From contig CAKOWF010000001.1 of the NCBI GenBank assembly GCA_934122215.1, positions 9,361 through 73,360 of the forward strand: a stretch of DNA of 64,000 nt. Direction: 5' to 3'. Shown in pieces: positions 53,222-61,834 of this stretch. A model generated the notes under the pieces. That model worked only from the letters and a program-made list of their open reading frames with translations. It had not been told where the DNA came from and ran no database searches. The first letter of the stretch is position 1; the number at the start of each line of letters is the position of its first letter. A program made the position numbers and the translations under genes. The DNA comes from an uncultured Bacilli bacterium (GTDB taxonomy: Bacteria > Bacillota_I > Bacilli_A > RF39 > UBA660).

Positions 53222-55035
53222 TATTCTTTGTCCGTCTTTGTACTTTCTTTATTATCATTATTGTTTGTGTTTGTTTTATCATCTACTTTTGTATCAGTCT
53301 TGTTATCATCTTTTGTATCGGTTTTATCATCTACTTTTGTATCGGTTTTATCATCTTTAGGAGTTTCTATAACAGTTGGTTTTTTAGCTACTTCTATTCT
53401 AAGAGTTACACCACTCATTACTTTAGTACCTTCTGCTCTACTTTGTGAAAGAATAGTTCCTTCTGTTTTATCAGATGTTTCTTTATATGTAATATTTAAA
53501 GTTATTCCATTATCTTCACAGAATTTTTTTACACCATCTATTGAGTAATCTTCTGATACAAAATCTGGATAAGTAGTTATAATTTTTATAACCTTAAATA
53601 TAATTGTATTTCCTTTTTTTAAAATAGTTCCTGCTTCTTTATCTTGTGAGACAATTATTCCATCTTTTAAATTATCTTTTTCAGGATGTTCTTCATAATT
53701 TATAATAACATTTATACCAAGTGCTTCTAATTCTGGCTTTATTTCTTCAATATCTCTATCTTTATAATCTTCTATTTCTTTTCCATCTATTCCACTTGAT
53801 ACTATTAATGTTACCAAAGTACCCTTTTTTACACTTCTTCCTTCGACAGGATCTGTACTAATTACATTTCCTTCTTCTACTGAATTGTTATATTCATATT
53901 TTACTTCAGTAGCTACTTCAAATCCAGAATTTTTTAAAGTACTTTCAGCATTTACTACTGTCATACCAGATACATTTGGAACTACTATATCAGGATCTTT
54001 TTTATATTTAGGTAAAACTAATAAAAATACACATGTTATAATAATACCAATTAGTAATACTACAGCTGATATAATTAAAGCTAATAATCCTTTTTTATTT
54101 TCTTTTTTTTCTACTTCTTGAACTTTTGATTCATTTTTCTTTTCTCTAGTTATCTTTTTTTCTTCTTCGAATTCAGGATATGGATATACATATTTTGGTT
54201 CTGATATTCTAGTACTATCTAAACATGTAGTTAAATCTTCATACATTTGTCTAGCACTCTCATATCTATTTTTAGGATTTTTAGCGCATGCTTTTAATAT
54301 GATATTTTCTATACTTTGAGGCATATTTGGATTTTGTTCTACAATTGAAGGTATTGGTTCTTTCATTTGTTTTATAGCTATTTCTACTGCTGAATCTCCT
54401 TTAAATGGTAGATTACCAGTAAGTAATTCATACATTAATATACCTAGTGAATATATATCACTTTTAATAGTTGCTCCTGTTCCATTTGCTTGTTCTGGTG
54501 GCAAATAATGAACTGATCCCATTACTGAATTTGTTTGAGTTAATTCATTACTATTTAAAGCCATTGCTATACCAAAGTCAGTTATTTTTACTCTTCCATC
54601 ATCTAATATTAAAACATTTTGTGGTTTAATATCTCTATGAATGATATAACTATCATGAGCACATGCTATTGCACTAGTTAATTGTAACATTATGTCAATT
54701 ACTTCTGATAAAGTTAATGCTCCTCTTCTCTTAATTAAATTTTTTAATGTTACACCTTCAACATATTCCATTACAATAAAATATCTTCCATCATCTTCAC
54801 CAACATCATACATTTCTACAATATTTGGATGACTTAATGAACTGGCTGATATAGCTTCTCTTTGAAATTTTCTAACAAATTTTTCATCTTCAGCTAAATC
54901 TCCTCTTAGTATTTTTACTGCAACATTTCTATCTAATATAGTGTCATAAGCTAAATAAACATTAGCCATTCCACCTTCTCCAATTGTTCTTATTATCTGA
55001 TATCTATCATTTATTTTTTGACCTCTAACTATCAT
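53221..55035 (-). CDS. prkC: PASTA-domain serine/threonine protein kinase
   Basis: 604 residues. Cytoplasmic Hanks kinase (about 10-275): GEGGMANVYLAYD, the VAIK-type VAVKILRG, catalytic HRDIKPQNVL, DFGIA and the SDIYSLGILMYE region. A membrane helix follows at about 318-340, then three extracellular PASTA domains (from VVPNVSGM, YKDRDIEE and YPDFVSEDYS), which bind muropeptides or lipid II. A 60-residue Asp/Lys/Thr tail carries four 8-residue DDKTDTKV-like repeats. It controls growth and wall metabolism, opposed by PrpC. Start overlaps prpC by four bases. Confidence 0.96.
   Translation of the reverse strand: MIVRGQKINDRYQIIRTIGEGGMANVYLAYDTILDRNVAVKILRGDLAEDEKFVRKFQREAISASSLSHPNIVEMYDVGEDDGRYFIVMEYVEGVTLKNLIKRRGALTLSEVIDIMLQLTSAIACAHDSYIIHRDIKPQNVLILDDGRVKITDFGIAMALNSNELTQTNSVMGSVHYLPPEQANGTGATIKSDIYSLGILMYELLTGNLPFKGDSAVEIAIKQMKEPIPSIVEQNPNMPQSIENIILKACAKNPKNRYESARQMYEDLTTCLDSTRISEPKYVYPYPEFEEEKKITREKKNESKVQEVEKKENKKGLLALIISAVVLLIGIIITCVFLLVLPKYKKDPDIVVPNVSGMTVVNAESTLKNSGFEVATEVKYEYNNSVEEGNVISTDPVEGRSVKKGTLVTLIVSSGIDGKEIEDYKDRDIEEIKPELEALGINVIINYEEHPEKDNLKDGIIVSQDKEAGTILKKGNTIIFKVIKIITTYPDFVSEDYSIDGVKKFCEDNGITLNITYKETSDKTEGTILSQSRAEGTKVMSGVTLRIEVAKKPTVIETPKDDKTDTKVDDKTDTKDDNKTDTKVDDKTNTNNNDNKESTKTDKE
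53260..53355 (-). repeat. Four 24-bp coding repeats in the prkC tail
   Basis: The 8-codon unit DDKTDTKV recurs four times with small changes (DDKTDTKD, DNKTDTKV, DDKTNTNN), phased exactly 24 bp. Copy number may vary between strains. Confidence 0.75.
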
Positions 55036-55775
55036 TTTCCCACTACACCTTTCAATTCTAAATATGCAACTGATATATTGTCATTACCACCGCGATTATT
55101 ACATTTAAATATTATTTTTTTTACTTTATCTTCTACACTATTTTTATCATTTATTACTTTTTCAATTATTTCTGGTTCTAGCATATTAGTTACACCATCA
55201 CTGCATAAAAATATTCCATCTACATCTCTTTCTACATCAAATATATCCATTTCTACATTTGTTATAGCTCCTAGTGCTTTCATTAAAACATTTTTCTTTG
55301 GATGATCTTTTGCTTCTTCTTCTGTTAATTCTCCAGATTTTACTAATAAATTTACTAGTGTATGATCTGTTGTAATTTTATGTAATTTCTTATTTTTAAC
55401 AACAAATCCACTTGAATCACCAATATTACCTATAAGTAAAAAATTATTTGTTAATATAGCTGTTACTAGAGTTGTACCCATTCCTGTGCTTTCTGGATGT
55501 TCATCAGTATATTTATATATTAGGACATTTATTTCACTTACTGTTTCTTGTAACCAATTTATAGCATCTTCTTTATTACCAACTGAAGCTACTTCTTTAA
55601 ATCTTTTCCCCAAATGAGTTATAGCTATTGATGAAGCAACCTCTCCAGCATTGTGTCCTCCCATTCCATCTGCTACAGCAAGTAGTATTTCTTTATTATA
55701 ATTTTCTACAATTACAACACTATCTTCATTATGATCTCTTACTTTTCCAACATCGGTTAAATAATAATAATCCAT
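55032..55775 (-). CDS. prpC: PP2C-type protein phosphatase
   Basis: 247 residues. Metal-binding motifs DVGKVRDHNEDS at the N-terminus, VADGMGGHNAGEVAS near 35, GMGTTLV, FLCSDGVTNML near 190 and GGNDNISV near 232. It removes phosphates placed by PrkC. The order rlmN-prpC-prkC-rsgA-rpe is the classic Firmicutes cluster. TAATG overlap with rlmN; GGAGG precedes the ATG. Confidence 0.96.
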   Translation of the reverse strand: MDYYYLTDVGKVRDHNEDSVVIVENYNKEILLAVADGMGGHNAGEVASSIAITHLGKRFKEVASVGNKEDAINWLQETVSEINVLIYKYTDEHPESTGMGTTLVTAILTNNFLLIGNIGDSSGFVVKNKKLHKITTDHTLVNLLVKSGELTEEEAKDHPKKNVLMKALGAITNVEMDIFDVERDVDGIFLCSDGVTNMLEPEIIEKVINDKNSVEDKVKKIIFKCNNRGGNDNISVAYLELKGVVGK

Positions 55776-56800
55776 TATAATCCTCCTTCATACTTACTTC
55801 TAAGTTGACCACAAGCAGCATCTACAGTACCACCAAATTCTCTTCTTATTGTTACACTTATATTATTTTTTTTAAGTATATCATAAAATTTCATTATATT
55901 TTCTTCACTACTTCTTTTAAATTCTATATGACTTGTTTCATTATATGGAATTAAGTTAACATAAGCATTCATGCCTTTTATTAATTTTACTAATTCTAAT
56001 GCACATTCTTCTGTATCATTTATACCACTTAGTAATATATATTCAAAAGTTAATCTTCTATTTGTTTTTTTTATATATTCTTTTAAAGTTGGTATTAACA
56101 CTTCAAGTGGATATGCTTTATTTATAGGCATTAATTTATTTCTTATTTCATTATTTGGTGCATGTAATGATATTGCTAAATTAATTTGTTTTCCAAAATT
56201 AGTAAATTCTTTTATTTTAGGTACTACACCACAAGTTGATACAGTAATATGTCTTGCTCCTATATCCATTCCTTTTCCTGAATTTATTATATCTATAAAA
56301 TTCATTACATTTTGATAATTATCGAATGGTTCACCAATTCCCATTAATACCACATGAGTTATTTTTATATTACATATCTTTTCTATATTTAATAGTTGTA
56401 ACACCATTTCATATGTTTCTAAGTTTCTAACCTTTTTTAACCTTCCACTTTCACAAAAAGCACAACTCATATTACAACCTACTTGACTAGATACACATAC
56501 ACTATTACCATAATCATGTTTCATAAGGACTGCTTCAACATATCTTTTATCATTTAATTCAAATAAAAATTTAATTACATCTTTTCCTTCTTTTTTATCT
56601 ACTAATTTTATATTATTAAAATTAAAATCTTTATTTAAGATTTCTATTTGTTCTTTTTTTATATTAGTCATTTCTTCAAATGATTGTACTCTCTTTTTAT
56701 ATAGCCATTCAAAAACTTGGATAGCTTTAAACTTTTGGTATCCTAAATTTACAAAGTATTCTTCTAGATCATTTAATGTTATTCCATAAATATTTTTCAT
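55775..56800 (-). CDS. rlmN: Dual-specificity rRNA/tRNA methyltransferase RlmN
   Basis: 341-residue radical-SAM enzyme. CxxxCxxC cluster in GCNMSCAFCESG near 115 and the methyl-carrying C-terminal Cys in DAACGQLRSKY. It makes m2A2503 in 23S rRNA and m2A37 in some tRNAs. Lacks the Cfr signature. It has its own promoter, with TATAAT six bases upstream of GGTGA and the ATG four bases after it. First gene of the rlmN-to-rpe cluster. Confidence 0.95.
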   Translation of the reverse strand: MKNIYGITLNDLEEYFVNLGYQKFKAIQVFEWLYKKRVQSFEEMTNIKKEQIEILNKDFNFNNIKLVDKKEGKDVIKFLFELNDKRYVEAVLMKHDYGNSVCVSSQVGCNMSCAFCESGRLKKVRNLETYEMVLQLLNIEKICNIKITHVVLMGIGEPFDNYQNVMNFIDIINSGKGMDIGARHITVSTCGVVPKIKEFTNFGKQINLAISLHAPNNEIRNKLMPINKAYPLEVLIPTLKEYIKKTNRRLTFEYILLSGINDTEECALELVKLIKGMNAYVNLIPYNETSHIEFKRSSEENIMKFYDILKKNNISVTIRREFGGTVDAACGQLRSKYEGGL

Positions 56801-56815
56801 ACTTTCACCTATTTA

Positions 56816-56824
56816 ATTATATCA
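56816..56824 (-). promoter_or_regulatory. Extended -10 promoter of the rlmN-rpe operon
   Basis: TG-A-TATAAT on the minus strand, sharing its first base with the frr terminator T-tract. GGTGA at 56805-56809 follows after six bases. Confidence 0.78.
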
Positions 56825-56853
56825 AAAAAAATGATATACTTAAATATCATTTT
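56824..56853 (-). terminator. Terminator after frr
   Basis: AAAATGATAT and ATATCATTTT make a 10-bp stem around six bases, followed by eight Ts on the minus strand. Confidence 0.85.
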
Positions 56854-56884
56854 AACTAAATATAATAAATTTATTGCTTTTTTA

Positions 56885-57427
56885 TTATATAATCATCAAT
56901 TCTTTTTCTTTAGTAGAAACAACATCTTCTACTTTTTTATTGAATTTTTGAATTAATTCTTGTACTTCATCTTGTCCAGATTTTATTTCATCTTCAGTAA
57001 TTTCTAATTTTTTAATATCATTATTAGCATCTTGTCTTATATTTCTTAAAGCAATTTTTGCTTCTTCGCCAATAGCTTTTGCTTGTTTTACATATTCTCT
57101 TCTTGTTTCTTCTGTCATAGCTGGAATATTTAGTATAACAACTTCTCCATTATTATTTGGAGTTATACCTATATTTGCTGCCAAAATAGCTTTTTCTATT
57201 AAACCAATGCTTGATCTATCAAATGGTTTTACTTGTAACATTCTAGCTTCTGGTACTGATATAGTCGCTAATTGTTTTAAAGGTGTATCAACTCCATAAT
57301 AAGATACCATTACACCATCTAACATTGCAGGATTTGCTCTACCTGCTCTAATATTTAATAATCTTTTTTCTAAATTATCAATTGCACTTTCCATACGAGT
57401 TTCTGTTTCTAATAAAATTTCATCCAT
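56885..57427 (-). CDS. frr: Ribosome recycling factor
   Basis: 180 residues, about the usual 185. The N-terminal helix (LETETRMESAIDNLEKRLLNIRAGRANPAML) with RAGRANP is diagnostic, as are VKPFDRSSIGLIEKAI and IPAMTEETRREYVKQAK. It splits post-termination ribosomes with EF-G. pyrH, usually directly upstream in tsf-pyrH-frr, is missing; a prepilin-like gene stands there instead. AAAGGAAA precedes the ATG. Confidence 0.97.
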   Translation of the reverse strand: MDEILLETETRMESAIDNLEKRLLNIRAGRANPAMLDGVMVSYYGVDTPLKQLATISVPEARMLQVKPFDRSSIGLIEKAILAANIGITPNNNGEVVILNIPAMTEETRREYVKQAKAIGEEAKIALRNIRQDANNDIKKLEITEDEIKSGQDEVQELIQKFNKKVEDVVSTKEKELMII

Positions 57428-57497
57428 ATATATTTTCCTTTCAATTTAGTAATCTAATTGTATCATATTTTACATATAATTTTCAACAATAATAAGA

Positions 57498-57520
57498 AAA
57501 TAAGTACTAAGTACCTATTT
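57498..57520 (-). terminator. Terminator after the second prepilin-like gene
   Basis: AAATAAGTAC and GTACCTATTT pair (9 of 10) around TAA, with a T-rich tail on the minus strand. Confidence 0.65.
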
Positions 57521-58590
57521 TATGATATTATTGTCTTTTCAATTGTTATTACTGGACGAATACCAATACTAACTTTATTTTTTTCCATACAACCTAATGA
57601 CCCATTCGAATTAATAATCCATACATAAGTTGATCCTGGCACAGATGAACTTGTCCAATATCCAAAAATATTTGACGTATATATATCATATGTATATCTA
57701 TTGTTATCCTCTACATTACATCCATATGATGAACAACTATTTGTATAATCAAATAACCATGCATATTTGCTTGCTCCTTGACTTGTAGCTGTTTGTGTTT
57801 GACTATTACTATCAAGATAGAATGATTCCCCTAAAGTACTACCTGTAAATTTATCATTATTAGTTATTTTAGCTACTTCTTCTGCTGAAATTATTCTAGG
57901 ATTTACTACCCATCCTGATGTTGTTTTTAAATCTTGTATTGCTGAAGATAAATTACTATCTTCATAAGATAAATTTTCACCATAATTATTCCAAGTAATC
58001 ATACTAGATGTATTATGGTCTAATATCATATTAACTGTTGATGAATCTTCATTATCATTAAATGTATACCATTTCATACATCCTGTTTTTGTTCCAGTTG
58101 TACTTACTGATTCTGATTCACTACATATGCTATTTGTTTGTGGATTATAATAGATTGCTGTTCCATTTGAATATACTTTATATGTTGTTTTTGGATGTTC
58201 TCCTATTTCACCATTTTTTATTGTTTCTCCATTACAATTTATTACATATTCTCCTATTTTTAATGAACATGCTATTACTTGTCCTTTTTCTATTTTTACC
58301 CAACTATCTTCTGTTGGTTGTTCTCCTTTTACTTTAACATCATATGTTGTACTTTTTAATGTACTTACTTCATATATTCCATCTTCTATATTTGTTTTAT
58401 TTGTATCTAACATATTAGTAGCTATTGTTTTTTCTACTGCATCCAAATATCCTAGAGCACTTGATTCTGCTCCTCCTTTTTTTGCTTTTTCTATTATTCC
58501 TAATATCATTGGTGTTGCGATTAATGCTATGATTGCTAGTATTACTATTACTGCTAGCAATTCTATTAATGTAAACCCTTTTCTTTTCAT
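57520..58590 (-). CDS. Type IV prepilin-like protein with large C-terminal domain
   Basis: 356 residues. The leader KRKGFTLIELLAVIVILAI is almost identical to that of the giant GLUG protein, with cleavage after Gly and Glu5 present. The mature part continues as a pilin helix (IEKAKKGGAESSALGYLDAVEKTI). The last third has ISAEEVAKI, YAWLFDYT, YWTSSSVPGSTYVWIINSNGSLG and a GIRPVITI end, a module common in Firmicutes surface proteins (DUF6273-like). Several Cys pairs may form disulfides outside. Start at 58590 after AGGAGAG. It sits between tsf and frr, each side with a terminator, in the place of pyrH. Probable substrate of the prepilin peptidase at 7647-8444. Confidence 0.85.
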   Translation of the reverse strand: MKRKGFTLIELLAVIVILAIIALIATPMILGIIEKAKKGGAESSALGYLDAVEKTIATNMLDTNKTNIEDGIYEVSTLKSTTYDVKVKGEQPTEDSWVKIEKGQVIACSLKIGEYVINCNGETIKNGEIGEHPKTTYKVYSNGTAIYYNPQTNSICSESESVSTTGTKTGCMKWYTFNDNEDSSTVNMILDHNTSSMITWNNYGENLSYEDSNLSSAIQDLKTTSGWVVNPRIISAEEVAKITNNDKFTGSTLGESFYLDSNSQTQTATSQGASKYAWLFDYTNSCSSYGCNVEDNNRYTYDIYTSNIFGYWTSSSVPGSTYVWIINSNGSLGCMEKNKVSIGIRPVITIEKTIIS

Positions 58591-58621
58591 TTTATCTCTC
58601 CTACTCTCATTATATGTTATC

Positions 58622-58652
58622 AAAAAAAGAAAGTTTATTCAATAAACTCTCT
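58622..58652 (-). terminator. Terminator after rpsB-tsf
   Basis: AGAGTTTATT and AATAAACTTTCT arms with a seven-base T-run on the minus strand; TATAAT of the downstream prepilin-like gene follows shortly after. Confidence 0.75.
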
Positions 58653-58690
58653 TCATATTTTATATAATTTTACATTAAATATAAATTATA

Positions 58691-59572
58691 TTATCCATTA
58701 ATTTGTTTTGCTACTTCTTCAGCAAAATTTTCTTCTTTCTTTTCCATACCTTCGCCAACTTCAAAACGAATCATATTAACAATTGTTCCACCATTATTTT
58801 GAACAAATTGTCCTACTGTTTCTTTGTTTTCAGCTTTAACGAAGATTTGGTTTTCTAAACATACTTCTTCATAGTATTTTTTAACTTTACCAACTAATAT
58901 AGATTCAATTCTATCTTCTGGTTTACCTTCATTAATTAATTGTTCTCTCATGATAGCTTTTTCTTTTTCTAATACATCTGCTGGTACATTTGTTGATTTA
59001 ACATAAAGTGGTCTCATAGCTGCAGCATGCATTGCTACATCTTTAGCTACTGCTTCTGAAGCATTGTCAACTAAAGTTAAAACAGCAATTCTACCACCCA
59101 TATGAATGTATTCACCAAATGATTCTGAATCAGTTTTTTCTATTTTTGCAAATCTTCTTAAAGATAATTTTTCTCCAATAGTTGCTGTTTTAGAAATTAT
59201 TAATTCACTTACTGTTTCTTCTGAATCTACTACTTTTTCATTTAATAATTCTTCAGTAGTTGTAACATTACTATTTAAAATAGTTTTTAAAATAGTTTGT
59301 ACTAATGATTTAAATTCTTCATTTTTAGCAACAAAATCTGTTTCAGAATTTACTTCTACTATAGCTGCTTTATTACCATCTATTAAAATTGATGCTAATC
59401 CTTCAGCTGCAATTCTGTCTGCTTTTTTAGCAGCTTTTGAAATTCCTTTTTCTCTTAACCAATCTATTGCTTCATCAATATTACCATTAGTTGCTTCTAG
59501 AGCTTTTTTGCAATCTAACATACCAGCTCCACTTTTTTCTCTTAGTTCTTTTACTAAACTAGCACTAATCAT
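58691..59572 (-). CDS. tsf: Elongation factor Ts
   Basis: 293 residues. The N-terminal UBA-like start SASLVKELREKSGAGMLDCKKALEATNGNIDEAIDWLREKG is diagnostic. The TDFVAKN loop near 80 inserts into EF-Tu. It recycles EF-Tu-GDP. AAAAGGAGGAC precedes the ATG. Cotranscribed with rpsB, with a 28-bp perfect palindrome in the gap between them. Confidence 0.97.
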   Translation of the reverse strand: MISASLVKELREKSGAGMLDCKKALEATNGNIDEAIDWLREKGISKAAKKADRIAAEGLASILIDGNKAAIVEVNSETDFVAKNEEFKSLVQTILKTILNSNVTTTEELLNEKVVDSEETVSELIISKTATIGEKLSLRRFAKIEKTDSESFGEYIHMGGRIAVLTLVDNASEAVAKDVAMHAAAMRPLYVKSTNVPADVLEKEKAIMREQLINEGKPEDRIESILVGKVKKYYEEVCLENQIFVKAENKETVGQFVQNNGGTIVNMIRFEVGEGMEKKEENFAEEVAKQING

Positions 59573-59642
59573 GTTATGTCCTCCTTTTATATTAACATAA
59601 TATATGTAATTAACTTAAATAGGCTTTTCAACAAAATTGATG

Positions 59643-59670
59643 GAAAGAATATGAATATTCATATTCTTTC
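59643..59670 (-). other. 28-bp perfect palindrome between rpsB and tsf
   Basis: Two 14-base arms (59643-59656 and 59657-59670, beginning GAAAGAATATG) form a long RNA hairpin directly after the rpsB stop. The minus strand continues CATCAATTTTG, without a T-tract, so it is probably an intercistronic stabilising or processing stem, not a full terminator. Confidence 0.75.
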
Positions 59671-59678
59671 TTTATATA

Positions 59679-60686
59679 TTATTTTAAAGCTTCTAATAAT
59701 TCAGCTTTTTTCATTGTAGAGTATCCTTTGATATCTTTTTCTTTAGCTAATTCTCTAAGTTCAGCTACAGTCATTTTATCTAAAGATACTTCTTTTTTTT
59801 CTTCTTTTACTTCTTTTTTAGTTTCTTTAACTTCTTCAGTTTTTACTTCTTTTTTATCATTTTTCTTGAAACCTTTATTTTCAAATTTATTTGATTTAAA
59901 ATTTTTATTTTCTTTTCTTCTATCTTCTCTTTTTTTAACAGTTTCTAAAGCTTTTTCCATGATATTAACATCTTTTTCTTCTTCTTTAGTGTAGTCTACT
60001 AATTTACCACCATTAGCTTCTACTATAGCATTAGCCATAACACCAGTAATTAATTTTACTGCACGAATTGCATCATCATTACCTGGAATTACATAGTCTA
60101 CCATATCTGGATCACAGTTAGTATCTACGATACCAAATACTGGAATTCCTAATCTTCTAGCTTCACGAATTGCTATATATTCTTTAGATGGATCTACAAT
60201 AAACATTGCTTGTGGTAATTTGTACATATCTCTAATACCACATAATAATTTATTTAATTTTTCGTATTCTTTTTTGATTCCAATTACTTCTTTTTTAGGT
60301 AATTTATCAAAAGTACCATCTTTTTCCATTTTTTCGATGTCTTCTAATCTTTTAACTCTTCTTCTAATTGTTTTGAAGTTTGTTAAAGTACCACCTAACC
60401 ATCTTTCTGAAACATAATAAGAGTTTGAACGAATTGCTTCTTCTTTGATAGCTTCACTAGCTTGTTTTCTAGTTCCAACGAAAATAACTTTTCCACCATT
60501 AGCTACAATATTTTTTAATGCAGCATAAGCTTCTTCTATTTTTTCTGCTGTTTTCTTTAAATCAATTATATATATTTCATCTCTTGAAGTATATATATAT
60601 TCTTTCATTTTTGGATTCCATCTTTTTGTTTGATGACCAAAATGTACACCTGTTTCAAGTAAATAACTCATTGACACTACTGCCAT
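59679..60686 (-). CDS. rpsB: Ribosomal protein S2 with a Rho-N/SAP-like C-terminal extension
   Basis: 335 residues, where S2 usually has about 230-260. Residues 1-225 are canonical ([57 protein letters not shown]). Then a Lys/Glu-rich linker (about 240-295) leads to a final 40-residue module, [35 protein letters not shown]. That is the helix-extended-loop-helix pattern of Rho N-terminal/SAP domains that bind nucleic acid. The tail may contact rRNA or mRNA near the mRNA exit. AAAAGGAGG precedes the ATG. Confidence 0.95.
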   Translation of the reverse strand: MAVVSMSYLLETGVHFGHQTKRWNPKMKEYIYTSRDEIYIIDLKKTAEKIEEAYAALKNIVANGGKVIFVGTRKQASEAIKEEAIRSNSYYVSERWLGGTLTNFKTIRRRVKRLEDIEKMEKDGTFDKLPKKEVIGIKKEYEKLNKLLCGIRDMYKLPQAMFIVDPSKEYIAIREARRLGIPVFGIVDTNCDPDMVDYVIPGNDDAIRAVKLITGVMANAIVEANGGKLVDYTKEEEKDVNIMEKALETVKKREDRRKENKNFKSNKFENKGFKKNDKKEVKTEEVKETKKEVKEEKKEVSLDKMTVAELRELAKEKDIKGYSTMKKAELLEALK

Positions 60687-60787
60687 TTAAATTCCTCCTT
60701 TTGTTATTAACTTCCATTACTTCGAACTTATACCACTTTATAAAAAGCACCCGATATAAGAATCCATAATGTGACAATTGAAAAGCC
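60687..60787 (-). promoter_or_regulatory. rpsB leader of about 100 bases
   Basis: Between the predicted transcript start and the rpsB ATG lies a leader with a hairpin (CTTATA near 60758 with TATAAG near 60731, large loop). Most genes here have leaders under 30 bases, so this one may carry an S2 autoregulatory site, which is inference. Confidence 0.4.
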
Positions 60788-60793
60788 AAACAT

Positions 60794-60822
60794 AGTATAT
60801 CAAAATTATTATGAATTTACAA
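60794..60822 (-). promoter_or_regulatory. Promoter of rpsB-tsf
   Basis: TTGTAA, 17-bp spacer, TATACT with an upstream TG (extended -10) on the minus strand. Confidence 0.8.
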
Positions 60823-60854
60823 GAAAAATATATGTATTTAAAAGAAAAAATATG

Positions 60855-60883
60855 AAAAAAAGATAACATTTATTGTTATCTTT
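60855..60883 (-). terminator. Terminator before rpsB region, after the 293-residue gene
   Basis: AAAGATAACA and TGTTATCTTT make a 10-bp stem around five bases, with a T-run on the minus strand; includes the stop codon. Confidence 0.88.
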
Positions 60884-61757
60884 CTGTTAAATTATCTATA
60901 GGTCCATTTTCAATGGTACTTTTTACAAAATTATATTTTCCTGTTGTTTTATTTAATTTATATATATGAGTAATAGTTGCTGCTTTATCTAAATATGAAT
61001 CAACAGAAAGTACCTTACCAGAATCTTTATCTCTATGATAAGTTTTAGAATCTATATATGGACTATTTGCTTCATAATGATTTAAATTATAAATTGTGCA
61101 ATCAATACTCATATTTTCATCTACTGAGTAATCAACATATATTACTTTTTCTTTTACTGTTATTGTATCATCTGATAAGGTTGCTGATACAATTTTTCTT
61201 AAATCAAATTTAATATATGGTAATAAATGTACACCACTTGCACCAAAGATAACTGTATATGTATCATCATCTTTATTGTAAGAATATATAGACATATAAG
61301 TGTTTTCTGGTTCTACATTCTCTACTACCTTTATACCTGTTCCTATTGCTTTTTCCTTTTCGAATTTTACATTTTCTCCAAATATTTCTGATATTTTATC
61401 TTGAAATAATGAAGCTTTTATTAAATAATAATTTGTACCAAAATCAGATATATCATTAGTTTTAGTAAAATCGGTTTCTTTAAATTGAATACTATCAAAT
61501 GCTATTTTAGCTAACTCATCTTGAGTAAAGCTTTCATAAGAAATACGATTTTGTTCATATGTATAATCTTTTAATTCATTATATAAGTTTATAAATCTTT
61601 CATCATTTAAATTTAAATTTTCTTCCTTTGTTTGGCCAACTTCTTCATCATTTGATTCTTGTTTTTTAAAAACTAATCCCTTACTATAAGCTAAGCAAAT
61701 TCCTATTATTGCTACTAAAATAATTATTATTAAAATTATAATTTTATTTTTTTTCAT
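60876..61757 (-). CDS. Uncharacterised secreted or membrane-anchored protein
   Basis: 293 residues. An N-terminal hydrophobic segment (KIIILIIIILVAIIGICLAYSKGLV, about 5-29) acts as signal anchor; no lipobox at the right place. The rest is extracellular: an acidic linker (SNDEEVGQTKEENLNLNDER), a helical part, then a beta-rich C-terminal half (TYMSIYSYNKDDDTYTVIFGASGV, ATLSDDTITVKEKVIYVDYS). No family recognised. Own strong promoter (61797-61825) and terminator, GGAGG before the ATG. First of a run of surface proteins to the right. Confidence 0.75.
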   Translation of the reverse strand: MKKNKIIILIIIILVAIIGICLAYSKGLVFKKQESNDEEVGQTKEENLNLNDERFINLYNELKDYTYEQNRISYESFTQDELAKIAFDSIQFKETDFTKTNDISDFGTNYYLIKASLFQDKISEIFGENVKFEKEKAIGTGIKVVENVEPENTYMSIYSYNKDDDTYTVIFGASGVHLLPYIKFDLRKIVSATLSDDTITVKEKVIYVDYSVDENMSIDCTIYNLNHYEANSPYIDSKTYHRDKDSGKVLSVDSYLDKAATITHIYKLNKTTGKYNFVKSTIENGPIDNLTER

Positions 61758-61796
61758 TTTAATTTTTCCTCCGATATATGTTTATCTACTATATAA

Positions 61797-61825
61797 ATAA
61801 TATCATTATAAAATATTTTTTTCAA
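61797..61825 (-). promoter_or_regulatory. Promoter of the 293-residue secreted protein gene
   Basis: TTGAAA, 17-bp spacer, TATTAT with an upstream TG on the minus strand, about 40 bases before the ATG. Confidence 0.78.
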
Positions 61826-61834
61826 GTAAATTTT

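Noticed and set aside
53216..53548. Open frames on the plus strand opposite prkC, rpsB, tsf and others
   Set aside because: They mirror low-complexity or biased codons of the real genes, lack Shine-Dalgarno sequences and have unlikely protein composition.
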